64,000 bases of DNA from JBMNGN01 sp050949865 (lineage in GTDB: Bacteria; Bacillota; Syntrophomonadia; Syntrophomonadales; Syntrophomonadaceae). The stretch lies in NCBI GenBank assembly GCA_050949865.1, contig JBMNGN010000003.1:1-64000 (forward strand), written 5' to 3'. The number at the start of each line of letters is the position of its first letter. Within the stretch, counting starts at the first letter, position 1. The position numbers and the translations under genes were made by a program. Shown in pieces: positions 33,457 through 43,319 of this stretch. The notes beneath the pieces were generated by a model, which was given only the letters and a program-made list of their open reading frames with translations, was not told the DNA's origin and did no database searches.

Positions 33457-36400
33457 CTATGCATCCATACTAGATAAAGCTGTAACCGGTTCCGGTATTC
33501 CAAATTGATTTTGGAGATCAACGACTTTAGATATGGCCCCCCACCTATGATAGCAGTTGCAGGCATGATTAAGGTAATTCCTGGCTGGCATATCCCTGCC
33601 TATAGAAAAATAAAACCTTGCGGCCATCTCACAAGCCAGTCCTTCCTCCGGTATAAACCCTTGAATTCGAGCGGCTTCTATAGATTTGTCATAATATTCA
33701 CCAGCTTTTTGATGATTCCCCAATATCCTGGCTTTTTCTGCCTTCATGAGGTATAACTTGGGGAGGAAAACACCAGGAGAAGAGGCGGCTAATTTCTTAA
33801 CCTGTTTAATGCTGCGGTTGATTTGCCAAATTGCACTCCATTTCTTACGCCATTTCATATCATCATAGTTGGCAGCCAGGATCAAGGCTTTATAAAAATG
33901 GGTAAGAGGGATACAGATGGTTGCCAGGACCCCATCAAGATACAATTCAGCCTTGGCCAAATACTTCATGGCTTCCTGATAATTCCTGAAATAATAGGAT
34001 AGAATCATTTTTTGAAAATAGATGCTGAAAAGAACCGTTCGGTCATTTGATTCCAGGTATTTAGGCTGGTGGGTTTCTTCATTAAAATACTCGCCCATCA
34101 GTTCAATTGGGTTATGGGTAACCTGTTTAAAGTTCATTAAGGCTTGGATGTAAATTGAGGTAACCTGGATTGACGTATCATGACCGGTTTTCAGGAGGTT
34201 ATTATAATAATTGTCTATATCTGCTTCTATTAAAGGTATTTCCTTTCCCAGTAAGCATGAATAAACAAAGTACTGCATGATGGAGTGGCCTGCAGACAAA
34301 AGGTTTCCCACCGCAATCCCGCTGTGGTATGAACTGGGAAACTCCTGTAATCGCTGGGCCTTTTCCCAATGCCAGGCCACCATGTTGTATAGTATTTTGA
34401 TAACACTGTCATATTTTTTCCCCCCGAGCCTGTTCTGGGTGCTGAAGGCCAGTTGAAAAAACTGGTACCCGAGTTTAGTTTGGTTCAAGCAGCTTGTAAT
34501 ACACCCGTAACCCGCATAAGCAACCGCGGTTTGTTCAGTTATTCCGTATTTCAAAGACAATTGGATTGCTTTAAATACACAGAGAAGAAAGGTATAGTGA
34601 GAAGTTGCATAGCTGGCCATCCCAATGCTTACGATTATACGCATACCAGTGATATATTTGGGGCTGGTCATAACCGGAATCTCTTGGAGTTCATGGCTTT
34701 TTCTACGTCTTAATGCCAGGGTGGTTTTTAAATACTCTAAAATTATATGGCGAAGTGTTGGATTATGGGGAACAATGATTCCCATATGTCTCATGATTTC
34801 CCGGAATCTATCCAGGGCTTTCTCCAATTTATTCTGCGCGGTGTAAGCCTGGATGGTTATCTCATAAATCCTGGCTTTATCTAGAATATCCCTGCACTGG
34901 GAAAGAGCCTTGGAGGTGATTTCCTCCATCAGGTCATATTTAGAACAAATATAAGCTGCTTCGGCGGCTTCAATATGTAGTTCCAAACCGGTACTATAGT
35001 CAGTCCTCCAGATATTATGGTCAAATAAATCAAGGGCATGAAGGTAATAATCCAAGGCCCTTGGAAAATCTGACAGTAATTTCGCCTTCCTGCCGGCTTG
35101 CAGATTTAATTCGAACAGAAACAGGTATTCCGTTTGGCCGGGGATACAATTCCCTCCCCGGTTAAAATGGTCGGTAATTTCAAATAGGCGGGTTTGACGC
35201 TCTTGCTCTGTGAGGTTCTGGTAAAGTGATTTTCCTATCCGGTAATGGAAAAGGCTTTTGACCGGGTCACTTAATACAGCATAGGCAGCCTGTTGTACCC
35301 GGTCGTGTAAAAAGCTATAGTAGTCCTCATTTTTTATAAGAAGTCCTGCATCCACCGCGTTTCTGAGGTAAGACGCTACCTCCTCGGGTTTTTTCCCCAT
35401 TACAATGGAAAGGGAATGAAGATCGAAACGGTTATTCATACAAGCTGCATATTGCAGTATTTCAATAACTGCTTGGGAGAGTTTTAAGATCTTGTTTATC
35501 ATTAAATCAACTACATTAGCTGTAACCTCCAGGCTTCTAATAGCTGCCATATCCCATACCCATTGTCTTTTATTGCGATCAAAACGTATCAGACGGTTAT
35601 CCTTTAACGAATAGAGAAACTGGATAAGGAAGAAAGGATTTCCTTTGGTTTTATCCATGCATAATTCAGCCAGCTCTTTGGACGCTTCTGCCTGGCAGTG
35701 CAACAATTCTCCAATAAGCTGGTTGGTGTGAACCAGTTCCAGGGGCTGTAAGGTGACAATCTGGATATTTTGTCCGGTCTGAATTATGCTATCGAATAGT
35801 CTGGATAAAGGGTGGGCTGCATCAATGGCATTATCACGGTAGGCTCCGACTATCATGATGTGTTTCATATTCTTCTCCCGGGTTATTTGCTGTAACAGCC
35901 TGATACTGGAAAAATCAGCCCACTGGAGGTCATCAAGAAACAAGACCAAGGGGCTTTTTTGATCCCCGAATAATTGCAATAGCTTTACAAAAACCGCATC
36001 AAACCTATTCTGCAGTTCGACCGGCGGAAGATCTGGTACAGGTGGTTGTGGGCCAACTATTAAGCTTAATTCTGGTACAATATCTACCATAACCTGTACG
36101 TTTGGGTGAAGGGCCTGTACTATTTTTTCCCGCCACCAGGCAATAACCTGCTGGTCTTCCATCAATATTTTTCTTATAATACCCTGAAAGGCTTGAACGA
36201 AAGCTATATAAGGCATATCCTGGTTATTCTGGTCAAACTTACCGGCTGAACATAGTGCATTATTGCCTTCAGCATATTCTAGAAATCTACAAGCGAGAGA
36301 AGTCTTGCCGGTGCCGGGATAACCAGCGATAAATACTATTTCCATTTGGTTTTGAGTCATCAGATGGTAGATTTGTTTAAGTGTCTCTATCTGGGACTCT

Positions 36401-36540
36401 CGATTATACAACTTACCCGAAAGCTGGAAATCCTCCTTGTTTTGATCTTCCCAGGTTTTTTCACCTAGTATAAAGCCCTTTATGTATGTAATATGGCTCA
36501 CTCCTGTCAGTACTAAGTCCTGCTTGGGGAGGGGGTTCAA
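33457..36540 (-). CDS. AAA-ATPase/TPR protein like the middle part of kinase-ATPase-histidine kinase giants
   Basis: 1,027 residues. After a short leader, KLYNRESQIETL and Walker A GYPGTGKTS (73-81) start an AAA_16-type ATPase, with Walker B LVLFLDDLQWAD. From about 430 onward there are helical TPR-like repeats, ending in YLNHACNCYHRWGAISKVVDLQ. In large bacterial signalling proteins of this kind a Ser/Thr kinase precedes this block, and GAF plus histidine kinase domains follow. Neither is present here or in flanking DNA. The start TTG 36540 has no good ribosome site, so the true start is uncertain. It could be a stand-alone regulator or a trimmed relic. Confidence 0.78.
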   Translation of the reverse strand: MNPLPKQDLVLTGVSHITYIKGFILGEKTWEDQNKEDFQLSGKLYNRESQIETLKQIYHLMTQNQMEIVFIAGYPGTGKTSLACRFLEYAEGNNALCSAGKFDQNNQDMPYIAFVQAFQGIIRKILMEDQQVIAWWREKIVQALHPNVQVMVDIVPELSLIVGPQPPVPDLPPVELQNRFDAVFVKLLQLFGDQKSPLVLFLDDLQWADFSSIRLLQQITREKNMKHIMIVGAYRDNAIDAAHPLSRLFDSIIQTGQNIQIVTLQPLELVHTNQLIGELLHCQAEASKELAELCMDKTKGNPFFLIQFLYSLKDNRLIRFDRNKRQWVWDMAAIRSLEVTANVVDLMINKILKLSQAVIEILQYAACMNNRFDLHSLSIVMGKKPEEVASYLRNAVDAGLLIKNEDYYSFLHDRVQQAAYAVLSDPVKSLFHYRIGKSLYQNLTEQERQTRLFEITDHFNRGGNCIPGQTEYLFLFELNLQAGRKAKLLSDFPRALDYYLHALDLFDHNIWRTDYSTGLELHIEAAEAAYICSKYDLMEEITSKALSQCRDILDKARIYEITIQAYTAQNKLEKALDRFREIMRHMGIIVPHNPTLRHIILEYLKTTLALRRRKSHELQEIPVMTSPKYITGMRIIVSIGMASYATSHYTFLLCVFKAIQLSLKYGITEQTAVAYAGYGCITSCLNQTKLGYQFFQLAFSTQNRLGGKKYDSVIKILYNMVAWHWEKAQRLQEFPSSYHSGIAVGNLLSAGHSIMQYFVYSCLLGKEIPLIEADIDNYYNNLLKTGHDTSIQVTSIYIQALMNFKQVTHNPIELMGEYFNEETHQPKYLESNDRTVLFSIYFQKMILSYYFRNYQEAMKYLAKAELYLDGVLATICIPLTHFYKALILAANYDDMKWRKKWSAIWQINRSIKQVKKLAASSPGVFLPKLYLMKAEKARILGNHQKAGEYYDKSIEAARIQGFIPEEGLACEMAARFYFSIGRDMPARNYLNHACNCYHRWGAISKVVDLQNQFGIPEPVTALSSMDA

Positions 36541-36767
36541 AAAATTTTTAGAACGGTAAGCTTAAGCGAAAGAACCTGCCTCTTCCCTTTACTGAATACA
36601 ATTGTTATTGATTGTTGCTGGTTAAGCGTCCAGGACAAGTTATTACCCGGGAAGAAATATCCAACTCCATCAGGTTGGCTGATTGTTGTTTGGAAAGCCG
36701 CATCATAGAGATGTACACATCAGTTACTAGTCAAAACATTCTCCCCCCTGATCACTATCCCGATTAT

Positions 36768-36796
36768 ATTATAAAGGCAAATTAACCTAATTGTAA
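36768..36796 (-). promoter_or_regulatory. Sigma-A type promoter before the large ATPase gene
   Basis: On the minus strand, TTACAA (36791-36796), a 17-base spacer and TATAAT (36768-36773). The leader to TTG 36540 would be about 220 bases and contains only tiny reading frames. The 413-base stretch 36541-36953 holds nothing else that could be assigned. Confidence 0.6.
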
Positions 36797-36953
36797 TATT
36801 ATTCCGAAGGTTTGTAATCTTTCTACGATAGAATTCCGTTCTCTTAGTTTTTCTTTCAACCTTATTGACAGAAATCGGCCTGCTAGGATTCAAGAACAGA
36901 AATGCTTGGGCTAAAGAGTAATATATACCCCCTAAAATTCCGATTGTGATAGG

Positions 36954-37541
36954 TTATATAGGCTGTCCTGCCAGCCCATAGATCATCAAATCCAATAATT
37001 CTTTTAGTAACTCTTTATTTATATCCTTTTGCAAATCAGGCCTTTGAAGCACATCCTGATACATTGTCAAATAGATCATCGCGGCCTCAAAGGAAATATC
37101 TTCGCGTATATACCCTTCCCTGCGGCCTTTTTCAAGAAACTTACTTACAATATATGGTTGGCTGGTTTTATTAAAGTCATCAACCAGTTTTTTTATATCC
37201 GGGTTAGATTTAAACAAGGCCCAAAAACTATCAAAGTGTATATTATCAAAAAAATCATTCTTTATTGATACTGCGCGCTTCAGTGATTCAGGAAATGATA
37301 GGTCACTTTCCCACAATTCCTTTCTTAACTTCCAATTGCTTTCGATCAATTTAATGACTGTATCCTTTATTAGGCCTTCCTTGCTGCCAAAATAATTATA
37401 GATACTGGCCGGGGAAACCCCTGCCTTTTTAGCAATTTCATTTATATTGGTTTTATCCGTGCCATACTTGCCAAATAGCTCAAGGGCGGCAGTACGGATT
37501 TTCTCTTTTTTTAGCTCTGTTCTACGTTCATAACCGTTCAT
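36954..37541 (-). CDS. TetR-family transcriptional regulator
   Basis: A 195-residue TetR regulator. The N-terminal helix-turn-helix (AALELFGKYGTDKTNINEIAKKAGVSPASIYNYFGSKEGLI) spans residues 18-60, and the rest is a helical ligand and dimer domain. It is divergent from an ABC exporter operon, with operator-like repeats between them, so it very likely represses that exporter and perhaps itself. The inducer is unknown. Confidence 0.9.
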   Translation of the reverse strand: MNGYERRTELKKEKIRTAALELFGKYGTDKTNINEIAKKAGVSPASIYNYFGSKEGLIKDTVIKLIESNWKLRKELWESDLSFPESLKRAVSIKNDFFDNIHFDSFWALFKSNPDIKKLVDDFNKTSQPYIVSKFLEKGRREGYIREDISFEAAMIYLTMYQDVLQRPDLQKDINKELLKELLDLMIYGLAGQPI

Positions 37542-37591
37542 TTATTTCACCTCATTGTAAGCATACTTAAAGTTTTGTAACAAGTCAATAT

Positions 37592-37649
37592 AAAACTACA
37601 AAAACCATTGACTCGGCGTCTGTGGCAGTGTAATATAGTTTTGTAGTTT
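37592..37649 (+). promoter_or_regulatory. Exporter promoter flanked by TetR operator-like repeats
   Basis: TTGACT (37609-37614), a 17-base spacer and TAATAT (37631-37636) form a strong promoter for the exporter. AAAACTACAAAA (37592-37603) lies before it. The inverted copy TTTTGTAGTTT (37639-37649) lies just after it, with a further related sequence at 37655-37668. Binding at these sites would block transcription. Confidence 0.68.
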
Positions 37650-37685
37650 GTATTTATAAAACTATAAAAAGGAGAAGGGCGGACT

Positions 37686-38600
37686 ATGAACGCAATTCAT
37701 ATCAAAAAGCTAACCAAGTCCTTTGGTCCTATTATGGCATTAAAGGGAATTGATCTTACTGTAAAGCAGGGAGAGGTACATGGTTTTATCGGTCCCAACG
37801 GTGCCGGAAAGTCTACCACTATCCGCATCCTGCTGGGGATTTTGAAGAAAACTTCGGGAAAAATCACACTGCTTGGAAGAGATCCGTGGAAGGATGCTGT
37901 GGAGCTCCATCGCCAACTCGCCTACGTCCCTGGTGATGTGATACTGTGGCCTGACTTATCGGGAGGGGAAATTATTGATCTTCTTGGACGACTGCATGGG
38001 GGATTCAATAAATCTCGAAAAAAATTCCTTATAGAACGCTTTCAGCTTGATCCAACCAAAAAAAGCAGAACTTATTCCAAAGGAAACCGTCAGAAGGTAG
38101 CTTTAGTAGCAGCCTTTTCGTGTGATGCAGATTTATATCTTCTGGATGAGCCTACCTCAGGACTGGATCCCCTGATGGAAATGGTTTTTCAGGAGTGCGT
38201 AGCGGAAATAAAGAAATCGGGCAAGACTGTACTTCTGTCAAGTCATATCCTATCGGAAGTAGAGGCCCTTTGTGACCGGATAAGCATTATTCGTCGGGGG
38301 CGGATTGTAGAATCCGGAACACTATCCGAACTTAGACACCTAACTCGTACTACGGTTAATGTAGAGACTGAGATTGAGGCAAAAGGCCTGAGTGAATTGA
38401 GTGGAATCCATGATGTATCCAGGGAAGGGCGAAAGTATCGTTTCTCTGCTGATACTGATACCATGACGGAAATTATGAGATTTCTACTACCGTTAGGAAT
38501 TAAATCTTTAACGGTTGAACCACCTAGTTTGGAGGAACTGTTCATGCGTCATTACGGTTACGATATTAGTGAAAAGGAGGCCAAAAGAGGTGAGGCTTAG
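37686..38600 (+). CDS. ABC exporter ATP-binding protein
   Basis: A 304-residue ABC ATPase. Walker A is GPNGAGKST (36-44), the signature is YSKGNRQKVALVAAF, Walker B is LYLLDEPTSGLDP, and the C-terminal domain is typical of drug or antibiotic exporters. It forms a transporter with the permease whose start overlaps its end. Under TetR control it is likely to export a toxic compound. Confidence 0.94.
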   Translation: MNAIHIKKLTKSFGPIMALKGIDLTVKQGEVHGFIGPNGAGKSTTIRILLGILKKTSGKITLLGRDPWKDAVELHRQLAYVPGDVILWPDLSGGEIIDLLGRLHGGFNKSRKKFLIERFQLDPTKKSRTYSKGNRQKVALVAAFSCDADLYLLDEPTSGLDPLMEMVFQECVAEIKKSGKTVLLSSHILSEVEALCDRISIIRRGRIVESGTLSELRHLTRTTVNVETEIEAKGLSELSGIHDVSREGRKYRFSADTDTMTEIMRFLLPLGIKSLTVEPPSLEELFMRHYGYDISEKEAKRGEA

Positions 38601-40197
38601 TGGGTTTACAGGTACTAGAACACTTTTTAAACTATTTCTTCGAAGGGATAAATTTTTACTCCCTCTCTGGATATTCCTTCCTGTAGCTCTAGGTATGGTC
38701 GTAGCAATTACTTTTACCGCTATGGCAGATCAGGGAATGGCTGGTGTATTAAATGAATTTGATAACGATCCATTAGTGTCTGCTATTCTTGGCCCGGTTA
38801 TGTCCTTTGATCTTTCGGGGGCTATAGTATGGCGGGGTAGTTCACAATTAGCACTTGTCTTAGCCATAGCCAGCTTGTTTACAATTATTCGCCATACCCG
38901 TACGGATGAAGAAACGGGTCGCAGTGAGCTGATTCGAGCCTACGAAGTTGGTCCTTACGCCAGCCTGACTGCCGCACTGATCTTAACACTCGTGGGAAAC
39001 CTGGTATCAGGGGTGATGATTGCCTTAAGCGTCATTACCATTGGGGGTGATGCAGCTGGTTCATTTGTGTTTGGAGCAACAATGTCGGCTATTGGTTGTT
39101 TTTTTGCGGGTATAGGGGCTTTAAGCGTTCAGCTTCGGGAAAACAGCGCAAGTGCTCAAGGAATAGGTCTTGCCATAGTGGGTCTGGGGATTATAATGAT
39201 GATCTTGAATAACATGGGAGGTGGAGATACAGTATTGAAATGGATCAGTCCCATGGCTTGGCAACGAGCAACCAGACCGTTTGACGGAAACTATGGATGG
39301 AGTTTGGTGTACTTTATTGCTATTGCAACTATACCAATAGTTATTTCCTATGTGCTATCCACAAGAAGAGATCTGGGGGCAGGTGTTCTTCCGTCCCGTC
39401 CCGGACCTTTTGAAGAAGACTCCAATTTATCGAGCACTCTGGCTTTGGCTTGGAGACTTCATAAAAAAGGTTTCTTCGGTTGGATGATCTGTATATTGTT
39501 ATACATAATTGTGTTTTCCGCTTTCTCACCTGGTTTAGCGCAATCCGGGGGAATGAGCGGTTGGTTGTCCAGCCTTGGAGGCACTGATTGGATTGAACAG
39601 GCAGGATTGGGTTATGCTTTTATCAGTATCGCCATTTATCTGGCTTCACTCGTAGTAGCTGCCTATGCAATGAGTTCTGTGATGCGCATAAAAAATGAAG
39701 AAAACGGGGGAAGAGCAGAATTGCTATTAGATAAACAAATCAGTCGGATTCGTTGGATGAGTAGCCATTTAACCGTAGCAGCACTATGTTCTGCTGGACT
39801 GATGCTATTTATGGGGATTGCAGGGGGAATGACCTATGGATTTGTTACCGGTGATTTAAGTAACGGTTTCTGGAATATTTTCCTTATGAGTATTTCCAAA
39901 ATACCACCTGTATGGATACTATTAGGTTTAACTGCTTTACTGTATGGGTCATGGCCCCGAATAACCTCACTGTGCTGGTTTGTCTGGCTAGCCTTTATTC
40001 TGCTGGAACTTGGCTGGGAAGCGCAGATTGTAGATTGGTCGTTGCTACACATTTCGCCCTTTAGCTTTACGCACTATACCATTAATATTATGAACCTGTC
40101 ACTTTTTCCACTGCTCTGCTTAATTTGTATTTCAGTATTATTGACAGGGATTGGTTTGATGGGATTTAGAAATAGAGATATTATGACAAAAGCTTAA
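38590..40197 (+). CDS. ABC exporter permease
   Basis: 535 residues from GTG 38590, which overlaps the ATPase stop and is preceded by AAGGAGG. About twelve membrane helices fall in two similar halves. The segment IIRHTRTDEETGRSELIRAYEVG recurs in altered form (MRIKNEENGGRAELLLDKQISR) in the second half, so this is a duplicated six-helix ABC-2 type permease. This architecture is known for polyketide and tetronasin-type exporters. It pairs with the upstream ATPase. Confidence 0.87.
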   Translation: MRLSGFTGTRTLFKLFLRRDKFLLPLWIFLPVALGMVVAITFTAMADQGMAGVLNEFDNDPLVSAILGPVMSFDLSGAIVWRGSSQLALVLAIASLFTIIRHTRTDEETGRSELIRAYEVGPYASLTAALILTLVGNLVSGVMIALSVITIGGDAAGSFVFGATMSAIGCFFAGIGALSVQLRENSASAQGIGLAIVGLGIIMMILNNMGGGDTVLKWISPMAWQRATRPFDGNYGWSLVYFIAIATIPIVISYVLSTRRDLGAGVLPSRPGPFEEDSNLSSTLALAWRLHKKGFFGWMICILLYIIVFSAFSPGLAQSGGMSGWLSSLGGTDWIEQAGLGYAFISIAIYLASLVVAAYAMSSVMRIKNEENGGRAELLLDKQISRIRWMSSHLTVAALCSAGLMLFMGIAGGMTYGFVTGDLSNGFWNIFLMSISKIPPVWILLGLTALLYGSWPRITSLCWFVWLAFILLELGWEAQIVDWSLLHISPFSFTHYTINIMNLSLFPLLCLICISVLLTGIGLMGFRNRDIMTKA

Positions 40198-40222
40198 CCT
40201 TCGTTACTCTGTCCTTGATGCT

Positions 40223-40384
40223 TTAAAAGATGACAAAACATAAGTCTATTCCTGCCCGATTGTATTCTCTTAAAACATCGTGATGCCCAATAGCGTACAA
40301 CACGAATTTATCTCCGTCCTGTTGAACAATGCGAATATTTCACCGTCCCTTTCTTCGATTAAGACGTAATCTCCCTCTTTCAAA
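40223..40384 (-). pseudogene. Possible relic of a RelE/ParE-like toxin
   Basis: On the minus strand one frame reads LKEGDYVLIEERDGE and, after a one-base frame change, another reads IRIVQQDGDKFVLYAIGHHDVLRE before a stop at 40223. The second part resembles the C-terminal strands of RelE-type toxins (VLYAIGHR). No intact start or full domain is present. The rest of the 336-base gap 40198-40533 holds nothing assignable. Low confidence. Confidence 0.25.
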
Positions 40385-40536
40385 TTCAGGTTTTAGCGAC
40401 CTGAGCGAGATAAATCAAACAAGCAAGGCAAAATATTTTCTATTTTTGGTCATCACTTTGTCACCACCTGTAATTAGATTTTTACTTGTTGGGAAACATA
40501 AATTGAAAAATAATATTATCAGGGGATGAATGAGTG

Positions 40537-42591
40537 ATGCATAAAGCGCAGCATAAAGATAGAAAACCTAATCGCCTAATAAACGAGAAAAGTCCGTATT
40601 TACTGCAACATGCGTACAATCCTGTTGATTGGTATCCGTGGTCAGAAGAAGCTTTTGAGAAAGCTAAGCGGGAAGACAAGCCTATCTTTCTTTCCATCGG
40701 ATATTCCACCTGCCACTGGTGCCATGTAATGGAGAAGGAGTCATTTGAGAATAAAAGTATTGCTGATCTTCTTAACCGGGACTATGTGGCAATAAAAGTA
40801 GATCGTGAGGAAAGGCCAGACATTGACAGTGTTTACATGAGGGTATGTCAAGCCATTAGCGGACACGGGGGATGGCCCTTAACCATCATTATGACCCCGG
40901 AAAAAATACCCTTTTATGCTGGAACCTACTTGCCGCCCCATAACCGGGCAGGTTTGAAAGGTATGAGTGAAGTTCTTCCCAAAATAGCCGATCTGTGGAA
41001 GAATGAGCGGGATTTGCTGCTGCAATCCGGCCAGGAAATTGTCAATTGGTTAACCTTCCTCGACTATAAATCTGAGGAGAAAAAAGATGTTTCTTATTCC
41101 CTCATTGATCAGGGTTTTCAAGAACTTTCCCGGAAATTTGATCCCATCTATGGGGGATTTGGTCCAGCGCCCAAATTCCCCTCTCCTCATATCATTATCT
41201 TTTTATTGAGATACTACCGTTTAACTGCTAATAAAGAAGCTTTAAGAATGGCGGAAAAGACCCTGGAAGGTATTTATCGGGGGGGGATATATGATCATAT
41301 AGGTTTCGGCTTCTCCAGGTATTCGACTGATAACCGCTGGTTGATTCCCCATTTTGAGAAAATGCTGTACGACAATGCTCTGCTGTCTTTTGCTTATCTC
41401 GAAGCTTACCAGGCTACCGGTGTTTCCCTGTATGCTCGGGTTGCAACCGAGGTGTTTGACTATATTTTAAGAGATATGGCCTCACCTGAAGGGGGGTTTT
41501 ATTCAGCAGAAGACGCCGATTCAGAAGGAATAGAAGGCAATTTCTATCTTTGGGAGCCAAATGAAATAATTGAAGTATTAGGAGCAGAGAATGGTGAATG
41601 TTTTAACCAGTTATTCAGTATCACCCAGAAGGGAAATTTTCAGGGCAGGAATATTCCTAATCAGTTGAAGAAATTGCTCACGGCAGATGAAAGGGATAAA
41701 GTTGAGAATTCCCGGCGCTTACTATTTGAGTATAGAAACAAGCGAGTTCATCCCCATAAAGACGATAAGATTTTAACCGGCTGGAACGGTTTGATGATTG
41801 CTTCCCTGGCTTATGGTTCCAGGGTATTACAGAACTCGCGGTATTATGATGCAGCTCGTTTAGCCCTGGATTTTATTATGCATAATATGCGCCGGGAAGA
41901 TGGAAGGCTTTTAGCCAGGTACCGGGACAAAGAAGCCCGTTATCCTGCCTTTGCCGCAGATTATGCTTACCTAATCTGGGGTTTGATAGAATTGTACGAG
42001 GCCGGGTATGATAGTGAGATGATCAAAATAGCCCTGGAGCTAAACCGGGATTTGTTAAGGTATTTTTGGGATGAGGAAAAAGGGGGATTGTTTTTATACG
42101 GATCAGATACGAAAAAACTAATTGCCAGACCGAAGGAATCATATGATGGAGCCTTGCCATCGGAGAATGCTGTAGCGGCCTATAACTTCTTGCGGTTGGG
42201 AAGGATCATAGGAGACACCGGGCTGGAGGAAAAAGGATATGAGTTGATCAAAGTGTTCAGCGATCAGCTGCACCATATGCCGTCTGCCTATTCATTTTGG
42301 TTAATTGCGACCATACTTGTTTTGGGTAAAACTAAAGAAATAGTGGTGGTAGGCAAAAGAGAAGACGAGGCTACCAGGTCAATGTTGAACGAAATCAACA
42401 AACAGTACTTGCCGGAAGCTATTGCTGTATTCAAAGCAGAAGGAGAAGAGAACGGTATTCAGGAGGTTATATCCTACCTGGAAGACATGTCATCAATCGA
42501 TGGAAAACCGGCGGCGTACATCTGTCATGATTACAGCTGCCAGCGGCCGATTACTAATTTGGATGAATTAATTTACTCTCTAAACAATTAA
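40537..42591 (+). CDS. YyaL/SPATA20-type protein with thioredoxin-like domain
   Basis: A 684-residue protein. The N-terminal thioredoxin-like DUF255 domain has YSTCHWCHVMEKESFE near residue 60. The rest is an (alpha/alpha) six-hairpin region like glycosidases and N-acylglucosamine epimerases, with HFEKMLYDNALL and AEDADSEG(I)EGNFYLW. The family is widespread and poorly characterised. ATG 40537 follows AGGGGATG. It is monocistronic or linked to the nitroreductase downstream. Confidence 0.92.
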   Translation: MHKAQHKDRKPNRLINEKSPYLLQHAYNPVDWYPWSEEAFEKAKREDKPIFLSIGYSTCHWCHVMEKESFENKSIADLLNRDYVAIKVDREERPDIDSVYMRVCQAISGHGGWPLTIIMTPEKIPFYAGTYLPPHNRAGLKGMSEVLPKIADLWKNERDLLLQSGQEIVNWLTFLDYKSEEKKDVSYSLIDQGFQELSRKFDPIYGGFGPAPKFPSPHIIIFLLRYYRLTANKEALRMAEKTLEGIYRGGIYDHIGFGFSRYSTDNRWLIPHFEKMLYDNALLSFAYLEAYQATGVSLYARVATEVFDYILRDMASPEGGFYSAEDADSEGIEGNFYLWEPNEIIEVLGAENGECFNQLFSITQKGNFQGRNIPNQLKKLLTADERDKVENSRRLLFEYRNKRVHPHKDDKILTGWNGLMIASLAYGSRVLQNSRYYDAARLALDFIMHNMRREDGRLLARYRDKEARYPAFAADYAYLIWGLIELYEAGYDSEMIKIALELNRDLLRYFWDEEKGGLFLYGSDTKKLIARPKESYDGALPSENAVAAYNFLRLGRIIGDTGLEEKGYELIKVFSDQLHHMPSAYSFWLIATILVLGKTKEIVVVGKREDEATRSMLNEINKQYLPEAIAVFKAEGEENGIQEVISYLEDMSSIDGKPAAYICHDYSCQRPITNLDELIYSLNN

Positions 42592-42604
42592 CTATACCTA
42601 TATA

Positions 42605-42613
42605 TGGTATAAT
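42605..42613 (+). promoter_or_regulatory. Extended -10 element before the nitroreductase gene
   Basis: TGGTATAAT gives TATAAT at 42608-42613 with an upstream TG. No clear -35 is visible, as is common with extended -10 promoters. ATG 42647 follows about 33 bases later. Confidence 0.5.
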
Positions 42614-42646
42614 TGCTTAATAAATAAGCTTGAAATGAGGTGTCAT

Positions 42647-43213
42647 ATGCAAGTACTAGAATGTATCAAAACCAGACGCTCCATCCGGAGATTTACTGAT
42701 CAGGCTGTGCCAGATGCAGTCTTAAAAGAGCTGATGGAAGCCATACAATGGGCCCCATCCTGGGCCAACACCCAGTGCAGAGAAGTAGTGGTAGTAAAAG
42801 ATGCCGCCATGAAGCAACAGCTATCAGAATTACTGGCCCCTAATAATCCTGCTACCAAGGGAGTAATTGAGGCTCCTGTAGTATTAGTTTTTTGCGCTCG
42901 GAAAGGGGTTGCAGGTTTTAAAAAGGGACTGCAGACCACCAATAAAGGCGACTGGTATATGTTTGATTTAGGAATTGCCGCCCAAAATCTATGTTTGGCA
43001 GCTCATGAAAAAGGATTGGGAACGGTACATATAGGCAATATTGACCATGAAGCGGTGGATAAGTTATTAGGTTTGCCTGAAGGGGTAGAATCGGTAGAAA
43101 TAATACCGGTTGGGTATCCAGCTGCGGCAGGCAACGCGCCGCCACGAAAACCCCTGGAGGAATTTGTTTTCGCAGAACGGTATGGACAGAAAATGATTTT
43201 TGAGAATAATTAA
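42647..43213 (+). CDS. Nitroreductase-family flavoprotein
   Basis: A 188-residue FMN-binding nitroreductase. It has the N-terminal IKTRRSIRRF, the AIQWAPSWANTQ loop, and GIAAQNLCLAAHEKGLGTVHIG in the C-terminal FMN region. ATG 42647 is chosen for its GAGGTG site over an earlier in-frame start. It could reduce nitro compounds, quinones or flavins; the true substrate is unknown. A terminator follows. Confidence 0.88.
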   Translation: MQVLECIKTRRSIRRFTDQAVPDAVLKELMEAIQWAPSWANTQCREVVVVKDAAMKQQLSELLAPNNPATKGVIEAPVVLVFCARKGVAGFKKGLQTTNKGDWYMFDLGIAAQNLCLAAHEKGLGTVHIGNIDHEAVDKLLGLPEGVESVEIIPVGYPAAAGNAPPRKPLEEFVFAERYGQKMIFENN

Positions 43214-43232
43214 TCAGCCCAAATAACTTTTG

Positions 43233-43257
43233 CCGGGATATTTATCCCGGTTTTTTT
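43233..43257 (+). terminator. Rho-independent terminator after the nitroreductase gene
   Basis: CCGGGA (43233-43238) pairs with TCCCGG (43245-43250), followed by seven Ts. Confidence 0.85.
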
Positions 43258-43319
43258 ATTATTAAAATGGATTCTGGATAATATATAAAAGTATTAATAA
43301 TCAATTGGAGGTTTTAGTT

